Positions 12,458 to 23,958 of a DNA stretch of 64,000 nucleotides are shown one piece after another; position 1 is the stretch's first letter; every line of letters begins with the position of its first letter. This DNA is from Hippophae tibetana (Eukaryota; Streptophyta; Magnoliopsida; Rosales; Elaeagnaceae), in assembly GCA_037013495.1 (NCBI GenBank), contig CM072811.1, positions 21,822,159 through 21,886,158 of the forward strand. Reading direction: 5' to 3'. Made by a program: the position numbers and the translations under genes. The notes under the pieces are model-generated. The model worked only from the letters and a program-made list of their open reading frames with translations, ran no database searches and had not been told where the DNA came from.

Positions 12458-14318
12458 CTGTATAACGGTTGTGAGTGTTGACGATATTCGTGAGCAAAAC
12501 ATATAATTGTAATTTTAGTTTCTAGGTGTGACTCAGAAGAATATTTTTAAGTCAAAGAAACTATCGAGCCTCAAAGATAACATATAAGGTATATTATTAT
12601 TCCTATAAATGTTAGATTATATATTAGACATAATAGGAACAATGTGAAAATAGGCTACTCAATCAATCAAGTAGTGACTAGATCGATCGAACAATATAAC
12701 CTAATTTATTTATTTTTAACACATTACTAGATCAATTGAATGATTTAATTGATCGATCGAGTTAAATCAATAAACTAATCCACCTCATTGGATCATTCAA
12801 GAGGATGTTCGATCGATTGACAAATGTACTCGATCTATCAAGCACTTGGTCAAATCAATCGAGTAGCCAATTATCTAATTTAAAAATATATTTCTAATAC
12901 AACATGAATTGAATTTTTATAGCATTGTCCTTATTTTCTAAAAGTGTTTTAGTGATTTTGTGGACAATATGGTAATTTCACTTTGACTTAATGTGTTTCA
13001 AAATATTCTATAAATACATATTATAAGCAAACACTTGAAACTAATCAACCAATAGCTTAATTGTACTTATTCTCTTCATCTTTCATTCTCTCTCTTGTTT
13101 TACTAAAAGTTTTCAAGTATGCTTTTTCATTAAGTTAATTTATCAAACATTTGTTATTGTATTTGATGGATTAACAAGTTTACAATAATAATTGTGATAT
13201 TGTTCTTTTAATTAACTTTTTTAGAGTTGGTAGTTATTTTTTATTTATCTGATATATTATTTAAATTAACTAGTTAGGGTTTTTATTATTGAGTCTTATC
13301 TAGGACACACATTTGCACTTGTGTTTATGTGCTAATCTTTCAGGTGATATTAGTGTGGGTTTGATTAACTAGTGGGACTCGAGTTTGTTGGAACACTGGT
13401 CCATATCCAAATTTCTATCTTATAGAGATTGTGATTAAAGCAACAACTTGTATATAGGTTACTTGAAGGCATTATCTAGATGGGTAGTTTGAGTCGTAGC
13501 CTTATAACTGGATACTTATTTTTCATAGTAGATAGTTAGGTTTTCCGGTTGACCGGTGGCTTTCCTCTTAGGTCATAAGTGTGGCCTATGTTGTTTCAAC
13601 TTAAAAATATAATGTGTTGATTTTTTTCTTCCCACATTACTTTACATACATGTGATTGATTGTTTGGTCGTGATAACTGTATTTTATATAGTTATTTTAA
13701 CCTATTTTATTAATTATAATTGCTATGTTCTTAATGTTTTTAGTTAATTTTCGATGAGTAAATTAGTATTTACTGTTTTTTATATTTTTTTATGAAAATT
13801 AAATAATTTCTATTGAAAATGTACTTAATTGCAAATTTGTGTCCAAAAATATAATTTCAAATAAAAGAGTGTTTAATTGCAATTTATAAAAGTCAAAAAT
13901 ATAATTTAAATTTAAATCGGGCTTAATTTTAATTATTAAAAGTTTAAAATTTTAATTTAAATTAGAAAAGGGCTAAACTGTAATTAAAGAAAGTTGAAAA
14001 TGTAATTTGAAATAAATTTATGGGTCAAAATGCAATTAAGAGAGTTTAATTTTCTACGCAGATGAGAAGAACCACGCACCAAACGTGGACCGTCCGATCA
14101 AAGAAGAAACGTCCAGATCACGCCCGACCAAATCGCGTGGGCGTAGATTCTGTTTCACATGGCTCGGCGCCCGAGTGGGGCCCACCTTCCATGCAGGCCG
14201 GCGTGCAGTAGGACCCACATGTCTGACGCGTCTAGCCGCTGTCCCCCACTTACGCGCGCCTCTGATCCCGTGCGTTGATCTCTACGTGCAACTGGATTTT
14301 CAACGAATCAGAAGCTGC

Positions 14319-14403
14319 CACGTGTAAGCCTGAATCCTTACCTCGAACCAGAAAATGCCACGTGTCCCACTCTAATTTTCAGCTAATCATGTAATGACAC
14401 GTG
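14319..14403 (+). promoter_or_regulatory. Three G-boxes (CACGTG) about 40 bp apart in LTR J
   Basis: CACGTG occurs at 14319-14324, 14359-14364 and 14398-14403. Decayed versions (CCATGTGT, AAGTGGCATG) follow at about 14510 and 14552. Each sits in a similar frame such as AATCAGAAGCTGCCACGTGT. G-boxes bind plant bZIP and bHLH factors and, with ACGT cores, act in ABA and light responses. A TATA-like CTATAAATAGG lies about 330 bases downstream. Promoter activity is inferred, not shown. Confidence 0.5.
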
Positions 14404-14727
14404 GCATGTTACGATGAGCGCGAAAGTGCAGGATCAAGCCCGTGTGTAGCTGTTGTATCCCGTGCTCTGATATCTCCTGCACCCGTTTCCCGCAGCCAAT
14501 GAGAAGCTACCATGTGTCCGCTTTAAATCCTTGCAGTGAATCATACCCTGATAAGTGGCATGCATTTTGAATTAAAAAAAAAGCTGGACAGCTCTCTGTC
14601 GCTACGCGTGATTTTAATTAATATTTTCGATATCGAAAATCGATACGCGTGATTTTATTTTTTGATACAAAATTATTACGCGTTTTTATAAAAAAAATGT
14701 AATATTTTAGATGTATTATTTTTAGCT

Positions 14728-14736
14728 ATAAATAGG
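14728..14736 (+). promoter_or_regulatory. TATA box of LTR J
   Basis: CTATAAATAG-type sequence in the middle of the 1969-bp LTR, the expected place for the U3/R promoter. It supports plus-strand orientation for J. Confidence 0.5.
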
Positions 14737-15720
14737 AGATAAGATGATAGTTTTTAAAAGTTTTGGAGTTTTGGAGAGTTTAATTTTGGAGATTATTTTG
14801 TGTTGCTCGGGTTTGGACTGCAGAACACGCAGAAGCCATTTTTTGGCTTTTGTTGTGTTCTGCGTGTGCCAAATATTTGTTCTAAGTTGTGTTTTAATTT
14901 TCCTTCTTCTTCATCTAATTTTTCTATATCTGTTGTTATTTTAATTTTAATTTTATGAAGTAATTTAATTTTTCTAGGGTTACATTTGATCTTAATTTAT
15001 GAAGCTTTTATTTTAATTATTTTTGATAGATTTATAAGACGTTCGATTTGTTCGTTCTATTTTGTGCTTAATGCTTTTTGATTATTTACGAATCTTATCA
15101 AAACGAACTGTGGCACATAAATAAACTTGGAAGAGGCATTTGTGTGTATATTACTCGTAAATAGAATGACATGTATGATGAAGGATAGAAATATACCCTA
15201 ATTGTATGTGTGGCCATTTGAAAACTTAGAACATAATGAATCTTGGTGAATTTAATTCTCATAGAGATATAGTGAATTAATTTAACGAGGTGTGTTTGTA
15301 CGGAGCTCGGAAGAGATGTATGAACAAAAATAGAAGTTTTCGGTTGACAAATTGAATGTACAAAAAAAATATAAATCAAAAGAAAATAAAATGATTTGAG
15401 TTGAGTTGATTAATTTGGTGAAAAATTGCAATCCTAAATTTCTTTTATTTTGTTATTAAACTCTTTTCTTAAATTTGTTCGAATCAACGATCGTTTTGAA
15501 TAAAATCAGAGAGATATAATTTTAGTACTCAACAAACTGTAGTAACAAATCTCCGTGGGAACGATAACTTACTTATCAAATATTATTACTTGTGACCGTG
15601 TATGCTTGCACGTTTTTATGTGTTAAAAAAGACACAAGAGGTCGCTTATAAAATTTTAATTTGTTATACTTCCATTGACTAGATAATTAGATCCATAAAT
15701 AAATAAACTTTCATCCTATT

Positions 15721-16979
15721 TAACATTTGTAAAACTTGAATTTAAAACATTATCGCATTTAGATAGTTTAATTTTTTATTTTTACATAATTAAGGAATTT
15801 ATTTCAAAGGATTTAAGTTTACTATTTAGTTTATCTACTTTCCTTTTGCATATTACATAATCTATGAATATTTTATTAATACTAGTGATATTAAATTATT
15901 GAGTAGAAGTTCAACAACTCTTTCCTTATCATCTGAATCCATGTTAGACTTATTGAATTGTCTATTAGTAGTTACAATAAATGCCAAATAGTTGTTTGAT
16001 TCAATTGGATTGTCAATATCACTTTTGGAGTCAATGTGTAGCGTTGAAAGCTCTTCCAATTTGATTCTTCTTACTTGAAAAGTCAATTGAGAAGTGATCA
16101 AAACCTACACATCCAAAAAAATGAAGTTCAGTGGGTTTAGATTTCCTACCATCAAAAATCACATATTTAAGTTCTCTGAGATTTTGATCCTTTTGATAAT
16201 TGATTCTCCTTTGTTTTGAGGATTCTTTTTGTTAAGAATTTTGTTTGATCTTCTAGTTAGGAGTAGCATTTTTTTCATCATCATTGTCACTATCTTCAAC
16301 TATAGTAGTTTTGAAAGAGATACATTTATTCTTTGGAGGTTTTTGAAAGTTCATCTCAAAGGTTTGAAGTGAGCCAACGAGTTCCTCTATTTTGATGGTG
16401 TCCACATCCTTGTTTCATCAATAGCTGTGACCTTTACATGGAAGCAATCTAGAAATGAGCAGATAATCTTTCCAACTATCCTAAAATCATCAATTTTTCT
16501 ACAAGATTGGCAGAGGTATTAGTAATATCATATAATTTAATATAAAATTCAAAGAAAGTTTCATCTTCTTTTATCCTAATATTTTTAAATTTACTACAAA
16601 GCATGCGAAGTTTAATTCATTTAAATTATATGGTTCCCTCATAGGAAACCTCTAAAATATCTCAAACATGCTTAGCAGTATCAATATGAGAAATACGATA
16701 AATCTTGTTAGTAGACACAATACTAAAAATAGCATTAATACCCTTTTGATTCTAGTTGCCAGTAGTTTTATCTTAATGAGTTCATTCGTTCCTAAGCATA
16801 AGAGTGATTACATTATCTTTGGTAACCGTAAATGATTCATAGCCATAAAGTACAAAGTTCCACACACTCTCACATATAGATTGTAGAAAAGCTCTCATGT
16901 TAGCCTTCCAATATGGATAATTAGACCCATCAAAGTAAGGTTCACAGGTAGTGGAAGAATTATATCTTGAGTGATCCAT
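15721..16979 (-). pseudogene. gag of element C, N-terminal part
   Basis: Minus strand, from an ATG at 16979. The first frame contains YFDGSNYPYWKANMRAFLQS, the classic start of copia Retrotran_gag_2 proteins. Broken frames below it continue with the NAIFSIVST-type motif, the ILEVSYEGT motif, the RxLxSLP-type region and, at 15862-16101, NNYLAFIVTTNRQF. The last segment matches element B at 55200-55375. Homology to B stops at about 15721, where solo LTR A is inserted, and resumes at 12457. Several stops make it non-functional. The protein would have been a capsid that packages element RNA into cytoplasmic particles. Confidence 0.8.
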
Positions 16980-17010
16980 ACCAAGATCCTAGGCATACTA
17001 GGTGTATCTA

Positions 17011-17030
17011 GTGACCCGCTCTAGTACTTA
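17011..17030 (-). other. Primer-binding site of element C (degenerate)
   Basis: On the minus strand TAAGTACTAGAGCGGGTCAC follows the 5' LTR directly. It aligns with TGGTATCAAAGTAGGTCAC of element B and with the initiator-Met primer site TGGTATCAGAGC used by most plant copia elements. Confidence 0.6.
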
Positions 17031-17031
17031 T

Positions 17032-18487
17032 TGAGAGAAAAAATTTGTTTAGTTTTGGATCATGTTAGCTAAAGAGAATTGTGAAAATATAGTCAGCATA
17101 AGTATAACAAATTAAAATTCACAAAACGATTAGACATACAATTTCATGTAAATAAAGTATTGTAGAAATATAAAGAAATACACATGATATTTTTAGCTGG
17201 AAACAATCTAGGTCACACCAATGACCTAAGAGGAAAACCATCTATTTTCTGAACTACCTAACTCTCTACTATGAAAAAATAAGGTCAAATTATAAGGTTA
17301 GGACTCAAACAACCCACCAACATTCATCATACTTTATGAGAAAGATGTTTGGATCTAGACCAACATTCCTATGAACTTGAGTCACATGAGTTAATAAAAT
17401 TGTTGCAATTGGCATCTAAAAAGTTAGCATAATAATATAAGTGCAAATGTGTGTCCTAGAGTATATTCAATAATAAACAATCCTAACTAGACGATTTAAT
17501 AAATATATCATATAAATCAAAATCAACTAGTAATCCTAAAATAATATCTTTAAGCACAATTTCAATAAAGATAACTTCTTTAAAATAAAACCAAATAATT
17601 ATGATTTAACACACACAATTATTTGATCAAGAATGAATATAAAGAAGAAGCTATAAGAACATATGACCAAAATATCATAAATCATTAGGCTTATTAATCA
17701 ATCAAATACAACCACTAATATTTTATTAGATTAACTAAGTAAAGAAGCCTAAAGTATTATGATCTTATAGTTGCAAAACAAGAGAGAGATTAAGATGAAG
17801 AGAATAATGTTCTTATGTAGTTAACAAAATTGTGAGCTAATGGTATGATTACATAGCATGAGTTGAAACCCTAGATCAAAGGTTTATTATAAAACTATCC
17901 TTAAAAGTATATATAAGATCTTAAAAACATAAGAATGATATAATAAAAATATTAACTAACTCGAGTAAAAATTAGGTTAAATTTAAAAACCTAACCTCAA
18001 GATCGATCTAGACTTAGCTTGATCGATCAAGTATGACTGCTCAATTGATCTACTAGTCAATCTCGATCGATCAACTATGAATAGGTTAGTCGATCTAGTA
18101 AAAAAATTAATTAATTTATAGATAAGTGCACCGATCTAGTTATTAATTTCGATCGATTTAGTGCTCGATCGATTGAGTTAATGTTTTGCTTGATTGATTG
18201 AGTTAATGCTTTGATAATCTATTCATATTAAAAATTAATTCAAACAGTTTAATTAAGATCGATCGATCTAATCACCATTCAGTCAATCAAGTGACATATT
18301 TGAACAATATTCTTCTATGTCTAATATGAAATCTAAAATACACGGGAATAGAGATATATCTTAAATATGATCATTGAGACTCAATAATTTCTTCAACTTG
18401 AAATAATTCTCGGACGACACAAATAGAAACTAAAATTACATACAATTTTTTTGTTCACGAATATCACCAACACTCACAAATCTTACA
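17032..18487 (-). repeat. 5' LTR of gag-only element C
   Basis: 1456 bases on the minus strand, from TGTAAGATTTGTGAGTG (18487) to a run closing CTCTCA (17032). It pairs with the 3' LTR at 8673-10108. GATCGATC words cluster at 18000-18300. The two LTRs differ by many substitutions and small indels, so the insertion is old. The right flank CAATT nearly matches CATTT at the other end. Confidence 0.8.
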
Positions 18488-19246
18488 CAATTTTTTATTT
18501 TTATTTTTTTTTATATTATAGATGTAAAATGCTAAAATATTTTGAAAATTACCTAAAATAACCTACCTAAAACATGGTAGTTCGTTTTTGCTAGGAAACA
18601 AATGAGAACTATCTAAAAAAAATTAAAAATATTTTGGATTAAGACGATAGTAGCAATGAAATTTCTTTAAGAAATGTCTTTGTCAAGAATACCTTAAGTT
18701 ACAAATGATGATTTAAACGAGGACAAAGGCAAAAAATAGCCCTTCTAGAGCATATTACACAAAATTGTATATCGGTGAATTGCATATAACTCTTTTTACC
18801 ATCCCTAATCTCAAGTACAAATATATGGGAGAAACAATACAAACATAATTTAACTAATAATTTTCAAAAAATAAAAGAAGAAGAAATGGGAGAAACAGTA
18901 CAAACATGTTTGATTTCTGGATACAATTTCATTTATGTTAAAATCGATTGAAATTTTAGGGAATCACATAATACATATATGAAATTGAATTGCTAAAGAA
19001 AAGGGAGACTTGTATTGACTTCAACAGTATTTAAAATAATTAAAACCAAAAAAAAAAACATAAGACATGTACTAGTTAAAACTTCATAAGAAGTATGAAA
19101 ATACTTTGGCATGCATCCAACATGGTGACAAAATACTTCACATTAGCCACATGTGGAAGGATTTTTTTCACCTTTAAAACTAAACTTTGTTTTTCTTTTC
19201 TTTTGTCTCCTTTTCTATTTTTTTATTTTATAATATCATACTTTTC
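18488..19246. other. AT-rich spacer downstream of the P450 gene
   Basis: No coding region. On the minus strand an AATAAA-type signal lies at 19222-19227, only about 20 bases past the stop codon of the P450 gene. It may be too close to be the working polyadenylation signal, and other AT-rich candidates follow. Confidence 0.4.
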
Positions 19247-21072
19247 TTAGAAAGACGAGCTTAACATACGCCTTGGATTCACCTTAATCGTTAGGTGATT
19301 TTTCATTTCACAAGAGAGTCTTAATACTTCTGATAAGTCAACTGCATTCTCATTAGACGGAAGCCATTCATACTCATGTAAAAGCGTAGCCACCCAAAAA
19401 TTAACCGTAGTCAATCCGAGAGTTTTACCAGGACAAATCCTCCTTCCTGATCCAAATGGTGCAAGGTTAAGATTAGACCCAAGTATAGAAAAATCCACTT
19501 CACCACCCTCTTGTGTCACAAACCTTGAAGGCAAAAATTTCAATGGGTCATCCCATATCTTTGGGTCCCTACATATAGCCCACATGTTCACCATTGCTAT
19601 TGTTCCTCTAGGTACATGATATCCATCTATTTTGGTATCAATGATGGCCAATCGAGCCCAAGAAAGAAGTGGACCTGGAGGATGTACCCTTAACACTTCC
19701 TTTACAACAGCTCTTAGATATACTAATTCATTGATATCAAGTTCACTAACTGTTCTTGATCTTCCTACAACCTTGTCTAATTCTTCATGAACCTTTGATT
19801 GAACATCAGGATGAAGTACTATTCTTGCTAGAACCCACTCAATTAGAACTGCAACGGTATCTGTTCCTCTAAATATCATTTCCTTGAAAAATTATAGAGA
19901 TAACACGATTGTTATGATCCGATTTTGACAAAGAAAATTAAAACTGTATAGGTAAAATATAAATTTTTATATAATTGTATATTAAAATATAAATTAACTA
20001 TTTAACATTCGAAAATAAAAATAATAAATCCAGACAAAAAAAAACATTTTAAACGACAATGAATATGATAGATACTTACCCAGAGAACGGCAATCATATC
20101 GGAGTCGGATAATCTATCGGCTCCTTGGAGGGAAAGCAATACGTGAACAAAGTCCCGCGTGTTTTCACCGGTTTGAGAACGATGTTCCGATATGATTCGG
20201 CTAACGAACCGGGTCACTTTAGGAACGAGTTTTGTGCATCTGAACCGGATTCTCTGAGCATCAAAATCGGCCAACGAAGGTAGGTGATCGGACCAATTTA
20301 GCATACCCAATAAGTCGTATCCTTCGTCAACAAGTTGTTTGAGCTCTTCGACCTCATTATTAACCGAGTCAAGCTGATACTCTCGTCCGAAAACAGAGCA
20401 CATCATGTTATTAAGTGAAGCTCGTTTAAGCACTTCATGAACAGTGAAGCACCCAGAAGTACTTAATTTCTGGAAAATTGAAACCATTTGAGAAGCAATT
20501 TCTACCCTCTGTTTCCCGGTAGCTAAAATCTGTTTCGGAGAAAAAAGATGGGTGGCAGCAATTCTTCTAAGTGTTCGCCAATAAACCCCGTAAGGAGCAA
20601 ACCCAATTGCTCTGTTAAACATCAAACTATAAGCTGATTCCTTAATTGGACGATCGGCAAAAACAGAGCTATTCAGAATTTCTTTGGCCACTTCTGGATT
20701 ACAAGTCACAATAACACGAGTCTCACCAAGGCTAAAAGCCATGAGTCGCTTGGCTTGACAAGTTTCAGCCATGGCTGCTATGCGCCGATGAGCCAAAGAC
20801 ATCATAAGATTTATACTACCTATTAGAGGTAGACCTTTGGGTCCAGGAATGGTTGTTTTTGTGTTTGAATTTGAAGTTGAGAGTTGCGTAACGTTGTTTT
20901 TCCATTTGTATTTTCCCCAAGCTGGACCACCTGGTTGAGCCCAATAGATTATGGCCATGGTTAACCAAGCGACGAACAGGATTAAAACCAACAATGAAAT
21001 GTTTACAAGAGACGAAGCTCTGCATTTGGAAAGAATGGCAAAGACCCAAACACAATCAATGTGGGTTTTCAT
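19247..21072 (-). CDS. CYP78A: Cytochrome P450, CYP78A family (CYP78A6/A9-like), two exons
   Basis: Exon 1 is 21072-20080 and exon 2 is 19882-19247, joined across a 197-bp GT-AG intron in phase 0, just before the oxygen-binding helix. The predicted protein has 542 residues, normal for CYP78A. Seen: N-terminal membrane anchor (about 22-44), PGGPAWGKY, proline hinge [12 protein letters not shown] (75-86), I-helix RGTDT (336-340), K-helix ExxR (393-396), PSRF at 449-452 where PERF is usual, and the heme loop [10 protein letters not shown] (474-483) with Cys481. The ATG at 21072 has a good context (CCCACCATGA) and aligns with the family start; the frame runs further upstream but has no ATG. CYP78A enzymes sit in the ER membrane, take electrons from P450 reductase, and control organ and seed size (KLUH, EOD3) through an unknown product. 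No inactivating change is visible. Exact orthology is not resolved. Confidence 0.95.
19883..20079 (-). other. Intron of the CYP78A gene
   Basis: Donor TGG|GTAAGT at 20080/20079 and acceptor TTTTTCAAG|GAA at 19883/19882. The position between W and EMIFRGTDT is the single conserved intron of CYP78A genes. Without splicing the first frame runs on into stop codons. Confidence 0.9.
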
Positions 21073-21205
21073 GGTGGGAAAGATTAAAGATTGCAATGAA
21101 TTAGAATCTTGAAATCTTTTATCTCTCTCTTCAACCTAATGATTAGTCAGAGAAGAGTGTAGTGGGTTTTTGTTCTGAAGCATAAAAGGCAGTGGAGAGA
21201 ATTGC

Positions 21206-21214
21206 AATTTATAG
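21206..21214 (-). promoter_or_regulatory. Probable TATA box of the CYP78A gene
   Basis: Minus-strand CTATAAATT lies about 135 bases upstream of the ATG. A start about 30 bases further on would leave a 5' leader near 105 bases, which includes a GA-rich stretch (21120-21130). Typical for a plant gene, but predicted only from sequence. Confidence 0.5.
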
Positions 21215-22865
21215 AGAAGATAATTGCTATTCAGAGGTTGGTGGACGATTATGCAAAAAATTATAATCATGTAGCATTATTTTTGATATATTTAAATAAT
21301 AATTATCTATTATAAGCTAATAATAATATCATTACTTTTGATATATTTAAATAATAAATATTAATTAAAACTTAATAATTTTTTTTATATTTTAACCACC
21401 TATCTTATTTTTAATATTTATTGAAAAATATATTTATTTTTAAAAACTTAAATATTAAAACAATTCCTACTTTGTTATATTATTTAAAATATTCACATTT
21501 ATTTTTATTTTCTATTATATTATTTAAAATATTAACATTTATTTTTATTTTTTAATTATTTATCACATATTTTTAAGTAAAATAAAATATATAAAAATAA
21601 GAATAAATAAAATTCAATCTAATTATTTCAAATATTATATATTTTATAATTAAAAGTATATTTTTATATAATTATATGTTTATATAAAACATATTATTAT
21701 ATATTTAATTAAACACAATTTTAATATTGTAATAATAATCTTTATCTTAAACTTTATCGGTTAAGATTACTTTCAATTACAAACCATTGAATTTTTCTAT
21801 TAATCGCAATCTCAATTATTACCATACAAATGCACATATTTAATTGTTACGTTTCGGTAATTTGTTTTCTTCTTTTGATATTTTTATATTTATTTTTAAT
21901 TAATATTTTTGGATTATTTATATCAATTTTAATTGTAATAGTAACTTTTAGTTATCTTAATATTATTATTAAAATGATTAAAATATGTATTAATAATTTA
22001 ATTATATCTAAAAATAAGAATAAAAATATCAAAATAAAAATAATATTACCTCAAATATGCCAATCCCGCCTTTGAGAGAAGAAGAGTAAAACAAATATTA
22101 AATGACAAAATAGTTTGGAGATTGATAATGATTTTTTTAATTATTATTATTATAAAATAACCGTTATATACAGGTGAAGTGTCAGAGTATATAATACATA
22201 TTCCAATATTTATGATATGTAGTGGTAAAAAGTATATTAACATTTTTCATATATACATACATACATATATATTAAATAGTTATCTGAAAAATATTTAGAA
22301 AATATATTAACATTTTTTAATATAGTTAACATTTTTTATTCAATAGTTATTCAGGAAAATAGTTTATTTTGGTAGAACATAAGAAAATATAATTTAGCTT
22401 GTGAGCAGTGTTTTGAAATACGTCTAAAAAAATAAATATATTTATTTTTTAAAATAATTTTTTTAATAGTTATAAAAATATTTGTATCAAAATTGATATC
22501 TATAATGCTGTTAATTATTTCAAAAGTAAAAAAAATTACTGCTTCTAATTGTTTTTAATAAATTATGATTCAATAGTTTTAAGATTTGAAAAATATATTT
22601 ATGAAGAATTTTGGTGTAACGTATTGATAAGTAATTAAAAACACTAAACATAAACATAACTTGATTGTAATTTAAATATTAAAATAAATTTGTATTTACA
22701 TAATTTATTATATTTTTTGAAAATTAATTATTTCAAATTCATAGATACATTTTATTATTTTTTAAATATTTTTAACTTTAAAATAATTTAATTGATCAAT
22801 GTCAAAAAAACTAGTTAGGGTACTTCTATTTAGAGAACTCTTTGATTTTCTAGCACATAAAGAGT
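21215..22865. other. Very AT-rich upstream region of the CYP78A gene
   Basis: Long runs of A and T with short frames only (for example 21830-22075, plus) that are simple-sequence leucine, isoleucine and asparagine codons. No gene, RNA gene or defined transposon seen. It is the likely distal promoter region of the P450 gene. Confidence 0.45.
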
Positions 22866-22869
22866 AGAG

Positions 22870-23215
22870 TTATATGTTTATATCAATGGCTGATGTAGAA
22901 TATATAATAACTGAATCAAATGCTAAGTGACTAAGGTATCATGATAAAAGATCTGGTCCAATGTCATGAAAACACCAATTCTATAATCTCATCCAACATT
23001 CAAGAACCAAACACATGAACATATGACACCACTGCATTCGAGATTTAGTGGAGTAAAACACTATGTTATTGCAATATATCAGAAACACTATGTTATTGCA
23101 ATATATTAGTATCAACCTTTAATTAGCTGATTTGTTTACCAAACTATTAGATTCTTTGAAATTTAAATATATAAAGAAGGCTATTATTATTTTCATCTCT
23201 CCTTGAGAATGCAGT
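22870..23215 (+). pseudogene. Copia RNase H tail remnant
   Basis: Plus-strand frames read MADVEYIITESNAK (the TEAEY catalytic region), then QHSRTKHMNI-HHCIRDLVE and LADLFTKLLDSLKF, the characteristic end of copia RNase H. Stops interrupt it. A 27-base direct duplication (CACTATGTTATTGCAATATAT) at about 23058-23112 sits in it. The rest of the element upstream is missing. Confidence 0.8.
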
Positions 23216-23720
23216 GTGTATGTTCTTTAGACTATGTGGTTGCCTAAAGAGTTAGGTATAGTAAGTATATGTGTTTATTTTTAGCATTATCTATGATTAT
23301 ATTCAGTATGTTAATACTCATCTTGTGTTTATTTTTCACATTATCTATGATCATGTTTGGTATGTTAATGCCATGTTGTGTTTTCATTGCATGTATATGC
23401 CTTTTCTCTCTCTTATAGGGGTGTTCCTTTAACTTTCTGTGTCAAAAAGATGGAGAAGTTTATTTATACAACTCGTTGTTTGTTGCTTGTTTGCTGTATG
23501 GAATGTGAGTGTAGGTTTGCATGGAATGTGTCAAAAAGGAGAAGAAGTTTGTTTGTAGAACATTTTTTTATTCTATGTTTGCTGCATCATGGTTGTTTGA
23601 CTTACATTCATATAAGGGAGTGTAGCATAAAAGCAATGGGAGTTATGTTATGTTTGTGTGTTTCTCTATTTCACGTTTGGTTATACTTAGCCTATTGGTG
23701 TGTACTTGTGTAGTGGTAAC
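23216..23720 (+). mobile_element. 3' untranslated part of the copia remnant with short tandem copies
   Basis: Two copies of a 54-base unit beginning GTGTTTATTTTT (from about 23270 and 23324), then purine-rich boxes GTCAAAAAGATGGAGAAG (23441) and GTCAAAAAGGAGAAG (23529) that resemble the CAAAGGGGGAGA tract of Sirevirus-like elements. The frame 23378-23713 overlaps this and looks fortuitous. Lineage is tentative. Confidence 0.45.
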
Positions 23721-23958
23721 ATGAAAGTATTTGATTACCCTACACATAAGTCTGCATGATATATTCACGGGTATATATTGCTTCATGTGAACATGATACA
23801 TGTGTAGTTAGAGTTTAGACATTCAGCATGGAGTGTGCATAAAGATGGATGGTCATTGATGAAGATGGAAAAACCATAACAAGATAGATGAATATGGAGT
23901 AGGTGTGTTTAGGTGTTTGGGTTAAGTGTCAAAGTTTGATCATAGCAACTATATTGTG

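Larger units (their letters stand above)
13671..15639 (+). mobile_element. Solo LTR J (gypsy-like), 1969 bp, nested in A
   Basis: Bounded by a perfect 5-bp direct repeat GGTCG (13666-13670 and 15640-15644). It starts TGATAACTG immediately after the first copy. The sequence on either side is the family A LTR. The interior has a GC-rich block (14040-14560), a TATA sequence at 14728-14736 and, near the right end, the CGTGGGAACGATAACTTA...GCTTGCACG pattern often seen at the 3' end of plant gypsy LTRs. No internal region or second LTR is present. Short frames inside it (14085-14327, 14744-14944) show no domain and I treat them as non-coding. Its right end reads CACAAGA instead of the usual CA, probably a mutation. 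Confidence 0.75.
12459..15713 (+). mobile_element. Solo LTR A (family of B and C), interrupted by solo LTR J
   Basis: Plus-strand LTR starting TGTATAACGGTTGTGAGTG and resembling the B and C LTRs: the GATATTCGTGA box, the ATCGAGCCTC box, the GATCGATC cluster at 12660-12850, and the GGTTTTCCGGTTGACCGGTGG patch at 13530. It runs to 13670 and resumes at 15645-15713 (TTTAATTTGTTATACTTCCA and on). Outside both ends lies gag of element C, split at one point, so A is a solo LTR that inserted in opposite orientation. The flanks overlap around a TTTCC-like sequence but give no clean duplication. Confidence 0.75.

Noticed and set aside
14085..14327. 80-codon open frame in the GC-rich block
   Set aside because: It lies within solo LTR J, shows no domain, and is open mainly because the block is GC-rich and so poor in stop codons.
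20816..21055. 79-codon minus-strand frame
   Set aside because: It overlaps exon 1 of the CYP78A gene in another frame; a shadow.
21073..21096. Upstream extension of the P450 reading frame by eight codons
   Set aside because: The first codon there is TTG. The first in-frame ATG is at 21072, has a good context and aligns with the family start.
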